From contig NZ_JAQTPQ010000004.1 of assembly GCF_028712645.1 (NCBI RefSeq), forward strand, positions 1 to 37,116: a stretch of DNA of 37,116 nucleotides. Reading direction: 5' to 3'. The notes under the pieces were generated by a model. That model was not told the DNA's origin and searched no databases. It saw only the letters and a list, made by a program, of their open reading frames with translations. This DNA is from Flavobacterium sp. (GTDB taxonomy: Bacteria > Bacteroidota > Bacteroidia > Flavobacteriales > Flavobacteriaceae). Below are positions 19,787 to 29,690 of the stretch, in pieces. The translations under genes were made by a program, and so were the position numbers. Each line of letters begins with the position of its first letter. Position 1 is the stretch's first letter.

Positions 19787-19824
19787 TACCATATTTTAAG
19801 AGTTTTTTAATCAATATTATTTCA

Positions 19825-22797
19825 ATGAAACTATCTTTCCTTATTCCTTTTTTATTTCTTGTTTCTTCTGTGTTTTCTCAAAACTCATTTAAAGAGGAGA
19901 AAAAAGAATTTTCAAGAACTTTAACTAATACTAACGATGGCTCAATAATAAAAGGTACAGTGATTGAAGAAGCTACTGGAAAACCATTACCAGGTGTTCA
20001 AGTTATAGTAGTGGGAACAAAGTTGTTTACTGTTACAGATTCTGACGGGAGCTTTAACTTGAGAAAAATGGAAGCAGGTAAATACAACTTGCAATTTTCG
20101 TTATTTTCTTTTTCAACCAAAATTATTTCAGATGTAGAAGTTATTAATAACGAAGCAACAGTATTGACTGTTTCTTTATCGGAAATGAATGGAGTTCTTG
20201 ATGAAGTTGTAATAAAAACTGTTAAGGCAAAAGCAGAATCAATCAATTCACTTTTGACAATGCAAAAAAACAGTATTCGAGTTTCTGATGGAATTTCGGC
20301 CGAAAGTATAAAAAGAACCCCAGATAAAACTACTTCTGATGTTTTAAAACGTATTAGTGGTGCTAGTGTTCAAGACAACAAATTTGTTATTGTTAGAGGT
20401 TTGAATGAGCGTTATAATACGTCGTATTTAAATGGAGCTCCTCTTCCTAGTTCTGAACCAGATAGAAAAGCTTTTGCATTTGATATTTTTCCGGCTAATA
20501 TGATAGATAACTTAGTTATTTATAAAACAGCATCTCCAGATTTACCTGGAGAATTTGCAGGTGGTGTAATTGAAATTAATACAAAGGCAACTCCAGATAA
20601 AAATTTTCAAACAGTTTCAATTGGAGGTTCTTATAATACCATTACTACAGGTAAAAACCGATTATATTCTCAAGACACAAAAACAAGATTACCTTCCGAT
20701 TTTCCATCAACTGAAGCATTTCAAAGCATTCAAAAGAATCGTACAGAGAGCAATCTTTTGAATATTGCTGATTTATCCAAAACCTATCAAACGGATTGGA
20801 GCTTGAAATATAAAACTTTTAGTCCTAATACTAGTTTTCAATACACATTGGGTAGGTATTTTAAATTAAAAGGAGACGAAAGAGTAGGGATGTTACTTTC
20901 TGTAACCAATAATGTTTCTAATGATTATAATGTAATAATTAAAAGAACTTATGAAACTCCAGGAGCACTAAACAAAGACTTGGTGTTAAATAAATATAAC
21001 ACACAAAAGCTTTTTGCTGCTATTGCCAACGTTTCTTTAAAATTAAACACAAGAAATTCATTTAGTTTTAAAAACTTGTATAGTGTAAATAGTTTAAACA
21101 AAGTGATAGACGAAGATGGACGCTTGTCTCAAAATGATCCTATTTATGCTAGTACAACTACTCGATTTTATTCAATTAATAAGATTTATTCTGGACAATT
21201 AATTGGCGAACATTTCTTGCCAGTAAGTAAAATAAAAATAAACTGGGTTGGTTCTTATAATGCTGTAAATAGAGAGGTTCCTAATGAGCGCAGAAATTCC
21301 TATATCTATGTAAAAAATGATGACGGAACATTTACAACACCCTCTGCTTCATTTTCATTAAATGCCATAGGAAGTGAATATCCAGGTTCAATCTTTAGTT
21401 CAAAAAATGTAGAATCTATTTTTAGTACTAAAGTTGATGTAAGCAAAAAAATAAATTTTTCAGATTCTTTTAGCGCTGATATAAAAATTGGTGGTTTAAC
21501 TCAAGCAAGAAATAGAGACTTTCAAGCTAGACAATTGGGATATGTGAAGTTCAATGGTAGAATAGGGAATGTAAATTATGGTAATAGCACATTTTTATCT
21601 CCAATTTCTACTCAAGGAAACGAAACTATTTTTAACGCTTCGAATATGGGAATTCTTGGACCAAAATCTAGTGGATTAGTACTTTATGATGGTACAAAAG
21701 GAACAGATGCCTATACAGCAGAATCTAAATTAGACGCTGCCTATGTTATGGTAGATAATGCTTTTAATAAATTTAGGGTTATTTGGGGAGCAAGATTAGA
21801 AAATTATTCTCAAAAGTTAAATTCAAAAGAAGACTCTGGAAAACCAATTTTAGTTGACAAGTCTAAACTTGATATCTTGCCGTCTATAAATATAATTTAT
21901 AGTCTTAACAAAAAACAAAATATTAGATTAAGTGGTTCAAAAACTTTAAACCGTCCAGAGTTTAGAGAATTAGCACCATTTGTTTTTTATAATCCTGAGA
22001 CCGCACATAATACTGAGGGAAATCCAAATTTGAAAATTGCTACTATTGAAAATGCTGATTTGCGATATGAACTTTTCCCGGGGAAAGGGCAAGTATTTTC
22101 TGTTTCTACTTTTTATAAACGTTTTACAAATCCTATAGAAATTCAAGCCAAAGCGAATAATACTGATAAGTATGAAAATGCAAAATCAGGACGAAATTTT
22201 GGAGTAGAGCTTGAATATAGGACTTTATTCAGTTCCATATTTGGATCTAAAGAAACAAAAATATTAGATGATTTAACGTTTTTTACCAACTTGGCTGTTA
22301 TACGTTCTAAAGTAGATATTTCTAATTTAGTGAATTCTCCTACACTGGTAGATATTCCAATGCAAGGACAATCACCTTATGTTTTTAATGCAGGATTACA
22401 ATATATGAATAAAGAAAAAGGTTGGTCTTCGGCTTTAAATCTTAACAAAATTGGAAATAGAATTAATATCCACGGAAACCAAACAACAGGTAGTTCAACA
22501 CCAGCTTATTGGGAAAAAAGCAGAGCTTTTTTAGATTTTCAATTAGCTAAAAGTTTCTTGAAAAATAAATTAGAATTGAAACTTAATATTCAAAATATCT
22601 TGGCTCAAGATTTAATTATTTATCAAAATAATGATTTAGAAAGCACCCCAAAAATAAAAGGATTCAAATCAGTTATGAATTCAGTTTTTACGGGAGACTC
22701 TCAAAATAAAAATGGGTATAATAGCAAGGAAGACGATTTGAACTTTAGTACAAAATTTGGACAATCTTTTTCACTTACATTAAACTATAGTTTTTAA
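19825..22797 (+). CDS. TonB-dependent receptor with carboxypeptidase-regulatory-like domain
   Basis: CarboxypepD_reg-like N-terminus (IKGTVIEEATGKPLPGVQVIVVGT), plug domain (RTPDKTTSDVLKRISGASVQDNKFVIVRGLNERYNTSYLNGAPLPSSEPDRKAFAFDIFPANMIDNLVIYKTASPDLPGEFAGGVIEINTK), barrel C-terminus ending in F. Confidence 0.93.
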   Translation: MKLSFLIPFLFLVSSVFSQNSFKEEKKEFSRTLTNTNDGSIIKGTVIEEATGKPLPGVQVIVVGTKLFTVTDSDGSFNLRKMEAGKYNLQFSLFSFSTKIISDVEVINNEATVLTVSLSEMNGVLDEVVIKTVKAKAESINSLLTMQKNSIRVSDGISAESIKRTPDKTTSDVLKRISGASVQDNKFVIVRGLNERYNTSYLNGAPLPSSEPDRKAFAFDIFPANMIDNLVIYKTASPDLPGEFAGGVIEINTKATPDKNFQTVSIGGSYNTITTGKNRLYSQDTKTRLPSDFPSTEAFQSIQKNRTESNLLNIADLSKTYQTDWSLKYKTFSPNTSFQYTLGRYFKLKGDERVGMLLSVTNNVSNDYNVIIKRTYETPGALNKDLVLNKYNTQKLFAAIANVSLKLNTRNSFSFKNLYSVNSLNKVIDEDGRLSQNDPIYASTTTRFYSINKIYSGQLIGEHFLPVSKIKINWVGSYNAVNREVPNERRNSYIYVKNDDGTFTTPSASFSLNAIGSEYPGSIFSSKNVESIFSTKVDVSKKINFSDSFSADIKIGGLTQARNRDFQARQLGYVKFNGRIGNVNYGNSTFLSPISTQGNETIFNASNMGILGPKSSGLVLYDGTKGTDAYTAESKLDAAYVMVDNAFNKFRVIWGARLENYSQKLNSKEDSGKPILVDKSKLDILPSINIIYSLNKKQNIRLSGSKTLNRPEFRELAPFVFYNPETAHNTEGNPNLKIATIENADLRYELFPGKGQVFSVSTFYKRFTNPIEIQAKANNTDKYENAKSGRNFGVELEYRTLFSSIFGSKETKILDDLTFFTNLAVIRSKVDISNLVNSPTLVDIPMQGQSPYVFNAGLQYMNKEKGWSSALNLNKIGNRINIHGNQTTGSSTPAYWEKSRAFLDFQLAKSFLKNKLELKLNIQNILAQDLIIYQNNDLESTPKIKGFKSVMNSVFTGDSQNKNGYNSKEDDLNFSTKFGQSFSLTLNYSF

Positions 22798-22828
22798 AAA
22801 CAGAAAAAGTTTTAAAAATTTAATTATA

Positions 22829-22859
22829 AAAAACCTTGAAGTTATGCTTCGAGGTTTTT
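22829..22859 (+). terminator. Intrinsic terminator after TonB-dependent receptor
   Basis: AAAAACCTTGAAG-TTAT-GCTTCGAGGTTTTT. Confidence 0.8.
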
Positions 22860-22944
22860 GCTTTATTAGTCAACTTAACAATTAAATAACTTAATAATGA
22901 TGTTTCTATATTATTAAGATAACCCTGATTTTACATATCGACTC

Positions 22945-22952
22945 TATTTTTG
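22945..22952 (+). promoter_or_regulatory. Candidate -7 element TATTTTTG for the T9SS cargo gene
   Basis: TAnnTTTG match 25 nt upstream of ATG; -33 not clear. Confidence 0.35.
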
Positions 22953-22977
22953 CTTTATAACATAACAAAAAAACACA

Positions 22978-25900
22978 ATGAAAAAAATTTACGTTTTATC
23001 AATGCTTTTATTAGTAAGTTGCGTTGGTTTTGCACAATTCACCTCAACAACTTATCGAGGAGCATTTGCACCAGCACCAACTCCAATGTGGACAGACACT
23101 TGGACTAACTTCGACCCACAAAATGCAGTTTATCCAGCAACAAATGTTGATGTAACAGCAAATATTACAGTAGACACACACTGGACAGTAGGAAACACAT
23201 ACTATTTGAAAAATCAAATTTATGTAAAAAACAACGCGACTTTAACCATTGATGCAGGAGTAGTTATCAAAGGAGATCATCTTGCAACAGGAGCAGGTTT
23301 ATTTGTTACTAAAGGGTCAAAAGTTAATGCCATAGGAACAGCAACTAATCCAATTGTATTTACTTCAGATCAAGCTCCAGGAAATAGAGCAGCAGGAGAT
23401 TGGGGAGGAATAATATTGTTAGGAAAAGGATCATTTAATATCAATGGAGGTGTAAACAATATTGAAGGTATTACAGCCTCAGCAGATACACAATACGGTG
23501 GAGGTTCAACACCAGATGACAATGACAATTCAGGAACATTAAAATATGTTCGTATAGAATTTGCAGGATATGTTTATGCAGTAAATTCTGAAATCAATGG
23601 ATTGACATTTGGAGCAGTAGGAAGAGGAACGACAGTTGATTATGTTCAGGTTTCTTTTGCTAATGATGATTCGTTCGAATGGTTTGGAGGAACAGTAAAC
23701 TGTAAACACTTGGTAGCTTTTAGAGGATTAGATGATGATTTTGATACGGATAATGGATTCAGCGGAAACGTTCAATTTTGTTTAGGAGTAAGAGATCCAC
23801 AAATTTCTGATGTTCCAGCAATTTCAACATCAAATGGATTTGAATCAGACAATAATGCAACAAGTGATGCTGTATCACCATACACAAGTGCATTATTTTC
23901 AAATGTAACGATAGTTGGGCCACATAAGAGAGTTACTTTGCCAAATGGAGGAACTTTAGCAGTTGGTTTTGGTAGAGATGCGCAGTTGAGAAGAAACACT
24001 AAACAAAAAATATTCAACACTATCTTTATGGATTACAACAACGGTATTAACGTTGATGGTGAAACTACTGAAACAAATGCGTTTAATAATGAGTTAAAAT
24101 TCAAAAACAACATTATAGCAGCAACTGTTACAGGTAAAACTTATTACAAAGCAGCAGCGCCAAATAATGCAAGTTTTGATATTGCTTCTTGGTTCACAAC
24201 AAGCAACAATACAGCAGTAGCTTTAAGCGATGGAATACTTATTAAACCTTACGATTTGACAGATGCTCAAGTTTACACAGGATTAGATTACAGACCATCA
24301 ACAAGTTCAATTGCTGCAACTGGTGCTGATTTTACTGATGCAAGTCTAGTAGGAAATATTCAATCTACTTTCTACTACGTAGATGTAGATGGTGATGGAT
24401 ACGATTCAGGTACTGCAGTACTAAGCGATGCAACTCCGCCAACTGGGTATTCACTTACTACATTGGGTTCGGATTGTGATGATACAAATTCAGCTATACA
24501 CGCTAATTGTCCTACAATTACAACGGTTCCTTACAGAGGAGCATTTGCACCAGCTCCAATTCCAATGTGGACAGACACTTGGACTAACTTCGACCCACAA
24601 AATACAGTTTATCCAGCAACAAATGTTGATGTAACAGCAAATATTACAGTAGACACACACTGGACAGCAGGAAACACATACTATTTGAAAAATCAAATTT
24701 ATGTAAAAAACAACGCGACTTTAACCATTGATGCAGGAGTAGTTATCAAAGGAGATCATCTTGCAACAGGAGCAGGTTTATTTGTTACTAAAGGGTCAAA
24801 AGTTAATGCCATAGGAACAGCAACTAATCCAATTGTATTTACTTCAGATCAAGCTCCAGGAAATAGAGCAGCAGGAGATTGGGGAGGAATAATATTGTTA
24901 GGAAAAGGATCATTTAATATCAATGGAGGTGTAAACAATATTGAAGGTATTACAGCCTCAGCAGATACACAATACGGTGGAGGTTCAACACCAGATGACA
25001 ATGACAATTCAGGAACATTAAAATATGTTCGTATAGAATTTGCAGGATATGTTTATGCAGTAAATTCTGAAATCAATGGATTGACATTTGGAGCAGTAGG
25101 AAGAGGAACGACAGTTGATTATGTTCAGGTTTCTTTTGCTAATGATGATTCGTTCGAATGGTTTGGAGGAACAGTAAACTGTAAACACTTGGTAGCTTTT
25201 AGAGGATTAGATGATGATTTTGATACGGATAATGGATTCAGCGGAAACGTTCAATTTTGTTTAGGAGTAAGAGATCCACAAATTTCTGATGTTCCAGCAA
25301 TTTCAACATCAAATGGATTTGAATCAGACAATAATGCAACAAGTGATGCTGTATCACCATACACAAGTGCATTATTTTCAAATGTAACGATAGTTGGGCC
25401 ACATAAGAGAGTTACTTTGCCAAATGGAGGAACTTTAGCAGTTGGTTTTGGTAGAGATGCGCAGTTGAGAAGAAACACTAAACAAAAAATATTCAACACT
25501 ATCTTTATGGATTACAACAACGGTATTAACGTTGATGGTGAAACTACTGAAACAAATGCGTTTAATAATGAGTTAAAATTCAAAAACAACATTATAGCAG
25601 CAACTGTTACAGGTAAAACTTATTACAAAGCAGCAGCGCCAAATAATGCAAGTTTTGATATTGCTTCTTGGTTCACAACAAGCAACAATACAGCAGTAGC
25701 TTTAAGCGATGGAATACTTATTAAACCTTACGATTTGACAGATGCTCAAGTTTACACAGGATTAGATTACAGACCATCAACAAGTTCAATTGCTGCAACT
25801 GGTGCTGATTTTACTGGAGTTAGTCTTGGAACTGATAATTTCATAGCAAGTTCTGAATTTTCTTTAGTGGTTTATCCAAATCCATCTGCAAGTACTTTCA

Positions 25901-26100
25901 AACTAAACTATATCTCATCTAGTAATGAAAAGGTAAAAGTTGATGCTTATGATCTTACAGGTAGATTATTAGAATCTCGTAATGTAGAATATACTAATAT
26001 CAACAATCAAGAAATAGGTAATGGATATGCTCCAGGAGTTTATATAGTTGTTTTAAAACAAGGGAACATTACTAAATCTGTTAGAGTTATCAAAAACTAA
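22978..26100 (+). CDS. Secreted multidomain protein with duplicated (likely beta-helical) module and T9SS type A C-terminal sorting domain
   Basis: Signal peptide MKKIYVLSMLLLVSCVGFAQ; two near-identical about 427-aa modules; C-terminus FSLVVYPNPSASTFKL...VDAYDLTGRLLESR...GVYIVVLKQGNITKSVRVIKN. Confidence 0.9.
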   Translation: MKKIYVLSMLLLVSCVGFAQFTSTTYRGAFAPAPTPMWTDTWTNFDPQNAVYPATNVDVTANITVDTHWTVGNTYYLKNQIYVKNNATLTIDAGVVIKGDHLATGAGLFVTKGSKVNAIGTATNPIVFTSDQAPGNRAAGDWGGIILLGKGSFNINGGVNNIEGITASADTQYGGGSTPDDNDNSGTLKYVRIEFAGYVYAVNSEINGLTFGAVGRGTTVDYVQVSFANDDSFEWFGGTVNCKHLVAFRGLDDDFDTDNGFSGNVQFCLGVRDPQISDVPAISTSNGFESDNNATSDAVSPYTSALFSNVTIVGPHKRVTLPNGGTLAVGFGRDAQLRRNTKQKIFNTIFMDYNNGINVDGETTETNAFNNELKFKNNIIAATVTGKTYYKAAAPNNASFDIASWFTTSNNTAVALSDGILIKPYDLTDAQVYTGLDYRPSTSSIAATGADFTDASLVGNIQSTFYYVDVDGDGYDSGTAVLSDATPPTGYSLTTLGSDCDDTNSAIHANCPTITTVPYRGAFAPAPIPMWTDTWTNFDPQNTVYPATNVDVTANITVDTHWTAGNTYYLKNQIYVKNNATLTIDAGVVIKGDHLATGAGLFVTKGSKVNAIGTATNPIVFTSDQAPGNRAAGDWGGIILLGKGSFNINGGVNNIEGITASADTQYGGGSTPDDNDNSGTLKYVRIEFAGYVYAVNSEINGLTFGAVGRGTTVDYVQVSFANDDSFEWFGGTVNCKHLVAFRGLDDDFDTDNGFSGNVQFCLGVRDPQISDVPAISTSNGFESDNNATSDAVSPYTSALFSNVTIVGPHKRVTLPNGGTLAVGFGRDAQLRRNTKQKIFNTIFMDYNNGINVDGETTETNAFNNELKFKNNIIAATVTGKTYYKAAAPNNASFDIASWFTTSNNTAVALSDGILIKPYDLTDAQVYTGLDYRPSTSSIAATGADFTGVSLGTDNFIASSEFSLVVYPNPSASTFKLNYISSSNEKVKVDAYDLTGRLLESRNVEYTNINNQEIGNGYAPGVYIVVLKQGNITKSVRVIKN
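23057..24337 (+). repeat. Direct repeat copy 1 (1281 bp)
   Basis: Matches 24536-25816 with offset 1479; four mismatches seen, all within 23076-23189. Confidence 0.95.
24536..25816 (+). repeat. Direct repeat copy 2 (1281 bp)
   Basis: See copy 1. Confidence 0.95.
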
Positions 26101-26164
26101 ATAGTTTTTAAATTTGTCTCGTCCTAAAAAAACGATACAGATTATTAGATATAAATTAACTATT

Positions 26165-26198
26165 AAACAGTAGCAAAAACGTTTTTGCTACTGTTTTT
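26165..26198 (+). terminator. Intrinsic terminator
   Basis: AAACAGTAGCAAAAACGTTTTTGCTACTGTTTTTT, perfect hairpin. Confidence 0.92.
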
Positions 26199-26530
26199 TG
26201 TTTTATAAGTTCTCATCTTACTTTTGTTTTGAGAATGCCTTTTGTTTTTTTAAAAGCTTGACGGATCCCCTAAAACCTATGGAGTAGCAAAATTTAAGCA
26301 TAAATATTAGTTAGCCTGAAAAGGAAGAATTCGGAGCCTCTTATGTTTAAACAAAAAACAAAACATCTCATAGACTATAATTCCCTTTAAAATTCATAAT
26401 AGTTAGACTAAAAATTGTCGATAAATTGGGTTATTAGTATTAAATGAAGTAGATTTTTACAGAATATTTACGTTGTTTTAAAGCGTATTTGTATAAATTG
26501 CGACACAGAATATTTAGAATTAAAGTCGAC

Positions 26531-29179
26531 ATGTCAAATATAAATGCAGAAAGATTACGTTTAAAATTAAGGAAAGATAATAAGGGTTGGAAAAAATGGG
26601 GACCCTACTTAACCGAACGTCAATGGGGAACGGTTAGAGAAGACTACTCAAATAATGGCGATGCTTGGAATCATATAACACACGATATGGCACGCTCTAA
26701 AGCCTATCGCTGGGGAGAAGAAGGCATTGGAGGAATTTCAGATAATAAACAACATATTTGTTTTGCTTTTGCTTTCTGGAATCATAAAGATCATATTCTA
26801 AAAGAACGCTTTTTTGGTTTAACCGGAAGCGAATCGAATCACGGGGAAGATGTAAAAGAAATCTATTTTTACCAAGATTCCACTCCCACTCATTCCTACC
26901 AAAAAATGCTCTACAAGTATCCGCAAGGTGCTTTTCCGTATAAAAAATTGGTTGATGAAAGCAGAAAACGCTTTCGATTAGAACCCGAATATGAATTGCT
27001 TGATACTGGAATTTTTGATAAAGATGCCTATTTTGACATTTCTATGGAATATGCTAAAGCGGATGAGCAAGATCTTTTAATTAAAGTTACCGTTGAAAAT
27101 CGCTCAAAAATTGCTGCGCCAATTACTGTTTTACCAACCGTTTGGTTCAGGAACACTTGGTGTTGGGGCTATGAAAAATACAAATACAAACCAAATTTAA
27201 AAGGTGTTGGCAATTCACATATTGAGGTAAATCACCAAGTGGTGGGTCGTTTCAAATTGTATGCTGAAAATGCAGATGAATTTCTGTTTTGCGATAACGA
27301 AACAAATTTCGAAAAATTATACCATTCTCCTAATCTAACGAATTATACCAAAGACGGTATCAATAACTACGTTGTAAATAAAGTTAATGAAGCAGTAAAC
27401 CTAAATCATATCGGGACTAAAGCTTCTGCAAAATATACTAAAACCATTCCCGGTAACGGAAAAAAAGTATTTAGACTTCGTTTTACCAATAAAACTTCAG
27501 CAAATGCTTTTGAAGATTTTGACGATGTTTTTGAACAACGCAAGATCGAAGCCGACGAATTTTATGCTGCTTTACAAAAAGGGATTGAAGACGAAAATTT
27601 AAAATCAATTCAACGTCAATCTTATGCAGGAATGCTTTGGACAAAACAGTGGTATTATTACAATGTTTTCGAATGGATAAAAGGGGATCCATCGATGCCC
27701 AAACCACACAAAGACAGAAAAAGAGGAAGAAACAACACTTGGAAACACCTTTATACGGCCAATATTATCTCGATGCCAGACAAATGGGAATATCCCTGGT
27801 TTGCTGCTTGGGATTTAGCTTTCCACACCTTGCCTTTGGCACGATTAGATCCCGATTTTGCCAAAAGACAATTGTCGGTTATTTTAAGAGAATATTACAT
27901 GCATCCTAATGGTCAAATTCCTGCCTACGAATGGTCTTTTTCGGATGTAAATCCTCCCGTACATGCTTGGGCAACATGGAAAGTCTATGAGATTGACAAA
28001 GAAATGAATGGAGGAAAAGGAGATACTGCTTTCTTAGAACGCATTTTTCATAAATTGTTACTCAATTTCACTTGGTGGGTTAATTTAAAAGATGAAGGAG
28101 GTAACAATATTTTTGGAGGCGGATTCCTCGGGATGGACAATATTGGAGTATTTGATCGTTCGGCTGATTTGCCAACAGGGGGTCATTTAGAACAAGCTGA
28201 CGGAACAGGCTGGATGGCGATGTACAGCTTAAATATGTTGCGTATAGCCTGTGAAATTGCCATCGAAAATCCGGTTTATCAAGATATGGCTTCTAAATTT
28301 TTCGAACATTATTTGCACATTGCAGGAGCTATGCAGTCTATCGGCGGAAGCAAATTAAATCTTTGGGACGAAGATGATCAATTTTATTATGATATGCTTC
28401 ATAAAGAAAATGGGGATGCCGAATTACTCAAAGTTCGTTCGATGGTAGGGTTAATTCCTTTATTTGCCGTTGAAGTATTAACACCAGAATTGTTAGAAAA
28501 ATTACCTGATTTTAAACGCCGTGTAGAATGGGTTTTAAATAACCGACCAGACTTAGCGAGTTTAGTGTCAACTTGGCATAATACAGGAACAGGAGAAACC
28601 CGATTACTAGCTATTTTGAGAGGACATCGAATGAAAATGATTATGAAACGGATGTTTGATGAAACCGAATTTTTATCCGATTATGGCATTCGTTCCCTTT
28701 CTAAATATCATAAAGAAAATCCATACAAGTTTAGTTATGAAGGCGGAACCATTCAAGTAGATTACACCCCTGCTGAAGCTACTGGTGATATGTTTGGAGG
28801 AAACTCCAACTGGAGAGGCCCTATATGGTTCCCAATGAACTTTTTGATTTTAGACTCATTAGAGAAGTTTTATAACTATTATGGTCCTGAATATGAGGTA
28901 GAATATCCAACTAACTCTGGAAATGTAATGACTATTGATGCTGCTGCAAAAGAAGTTTCTAAACGATTGTTGAGTATTTTTGTCCCAAATTCAGATAAAA
29001 AAATTCCAATGTATGGAGACTATGATAAGTTTCAAAAAGACCCTATGTTTAATCAAAATCATTTATTCTTCGAATATTTTGATGGTGATACCGGAAAAGG
29101 TCTCGGTGCCAATCACCAAACTGGATGGACAGGACTTATTTCAGAAATCATCCGTCATTTGTATGTAAAAAAGGAATAG
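26531..29179 (+). CDS. Glycoside hydrolase, GH63/MGH1-like (alpha/alpha toroid glucosidase)
   Basis: RLRLKLRKDNKGWKKWGPYLTERQWGTVREDYSNNGDAWNHITHDMARSKAYRWGEEGIGGISDN, typical bacterial GH63-like N-terminus; start at internal M (26531) preferred. Confidence 0.82.
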   Translation: MSNINAERLRLKLRKDNKGWKKWGPYLTERQWGTVREDYSNNGDAWNHITHDMARSKAYRWGEEGIGGISDNKQHICFAFAFWNHKDHILKERFFGLTGSESNHGEDVKEIYFYQDSTPTHSYQKMLYKYPQGAFPYKKLVDESRKRFRLEPEYELLDTGIFDKDAYFDISMEYAKADEQDLLIKVTVENRSKIAAPITVLPTVWFRNTWCWGYEKYKYKPNLKGVGNSHIEVNHQVVGRFKLYAENADEFLFCDNETNFEKLYHSPNLTNYTKDGINNYVVNKVNEAVNLNHIGTKASAKYTKTIPGNGKKVFRLRFTNKTSANAFEDFDDVFEQRKIEADEFYAALQKGIEDENLKSIQRQSYAGMLWTKQWYYYNVFEWIKGDPSMPKPHKDRKRGRNNTWKHLYTANIISMPDKWEYPWFAAWDLAFHTLPLARLDPDFAKRQLSVILREYYMHPNGQIPAYEWSFSDVNPPVHAWATWKVYEIDKEMNGGKGDTAFLERIFHKLLLNFTWWVNLKDEGGNNIFGGGFLGMDNIGVFDRSADLPTGGHLEQADGTGWMAMYSLNMLRIACEIAIENPVYQDMASKFFEHYLHIAGAMQSIGGSKLNLWDEDDQFYYDMLHKENGDAELLKVRSMVGLIPLFAVEVLTPELLEKLPDFKRRVEWVLNNRPDLASLVSTWHNTGTGETRLLAILRGHRMKMIMKRMFDETEFLSDYGIRSLSKYHKENPYKFSYEGGTIQVDYTPAEATGDMFGGNSNWRGPIWFPMNFLILDSLEKFYNYYGPEYEVEYPTNSGNVMTIDAAAKEVSKRLLSIFVPNSDKKIPMYGDYDKFQKDPMFNQNHLFFEYFDGDTGKGLGANHQTGWTGLISEIIRHLYVKKE

Positions 29180-29224
29180 ATAAAAATTAAGGAAAAGACT
29201 TTTTTAAATGTGCCGTCCCCAAAA

Positions 29225-29690
29225 AGTTAAGCACTATTTGAGGACACGTCAAAAATAGCAATCAATGCAATATGTGATGGATGTGGTGGCAAAAAAGTAT
29301 GCCAACATAGGAAGTCTAACCAGCATTGGCGAAATTTTATATTGGTACATCAAGAAAAAAATATTGGAATCACAAGAATAAATCCAATGTTATAAAAAAG
29401 AGGAACACCTAATTATAAATCCCGTAAGCAACTTTCCCTACTGACTATATTTTCTTCCAAAAAGCTGAATTATACAATCCGCAATTACCTTTGCCGCGGC
29501 ACTTTTTGCTACTAACTTTCCTATCATTTCGCCAATACAAATAACAATTACTATTGAGCCATCCTATCACCAATCCCTTTTTGTACCGCAACTGTAATTT
29601 TCGAATAAGGAATCCCAAGTGCAAGTCCCGCAATTTTAGATAAACTTATAAAAAAAGTCGTTTTTGTATTGGATAACATTGTTGTTCAAA
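29225..29690 (-). pseudogene. Decayed N-terminal part of a GntP-family gluconate permease
   Basis: Minus-strand pieces in shifting frames: TFFISLSKIAGLALGIPYSKITVAVQKGIGD; IVIVICIGEMIGKLVAKSAAAKVIADCIIQLFGRKYS; LGVPLFYNIGFILVIPIFFS; FLPPHPSHIALIAIF, in the same order as in GntP. Confidence 0.8.

Noticed and set aside
23772-25499. Two identical 82-aa minus-strand ORFs (23772-24020 and 25251-25499)
   Set aside because: Antisense shadow of the duplicated module; identity only reflects the repeat.
26199-26530. Possible pseudogene or RNA between the T9SS cargo and the GH63-like gene
   Set aside because: No recognisable protein motif, tRNA fold or riboswitch pattern could be supported by eye.
29180-29240. 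Possible IS end (GCCGTCCCCAAAAAGTTAAGCACTATTTGAGGAC)
   Set aside because: No matching partner end or duplication found in the window; only a possible deletion junction of the GntP relic.
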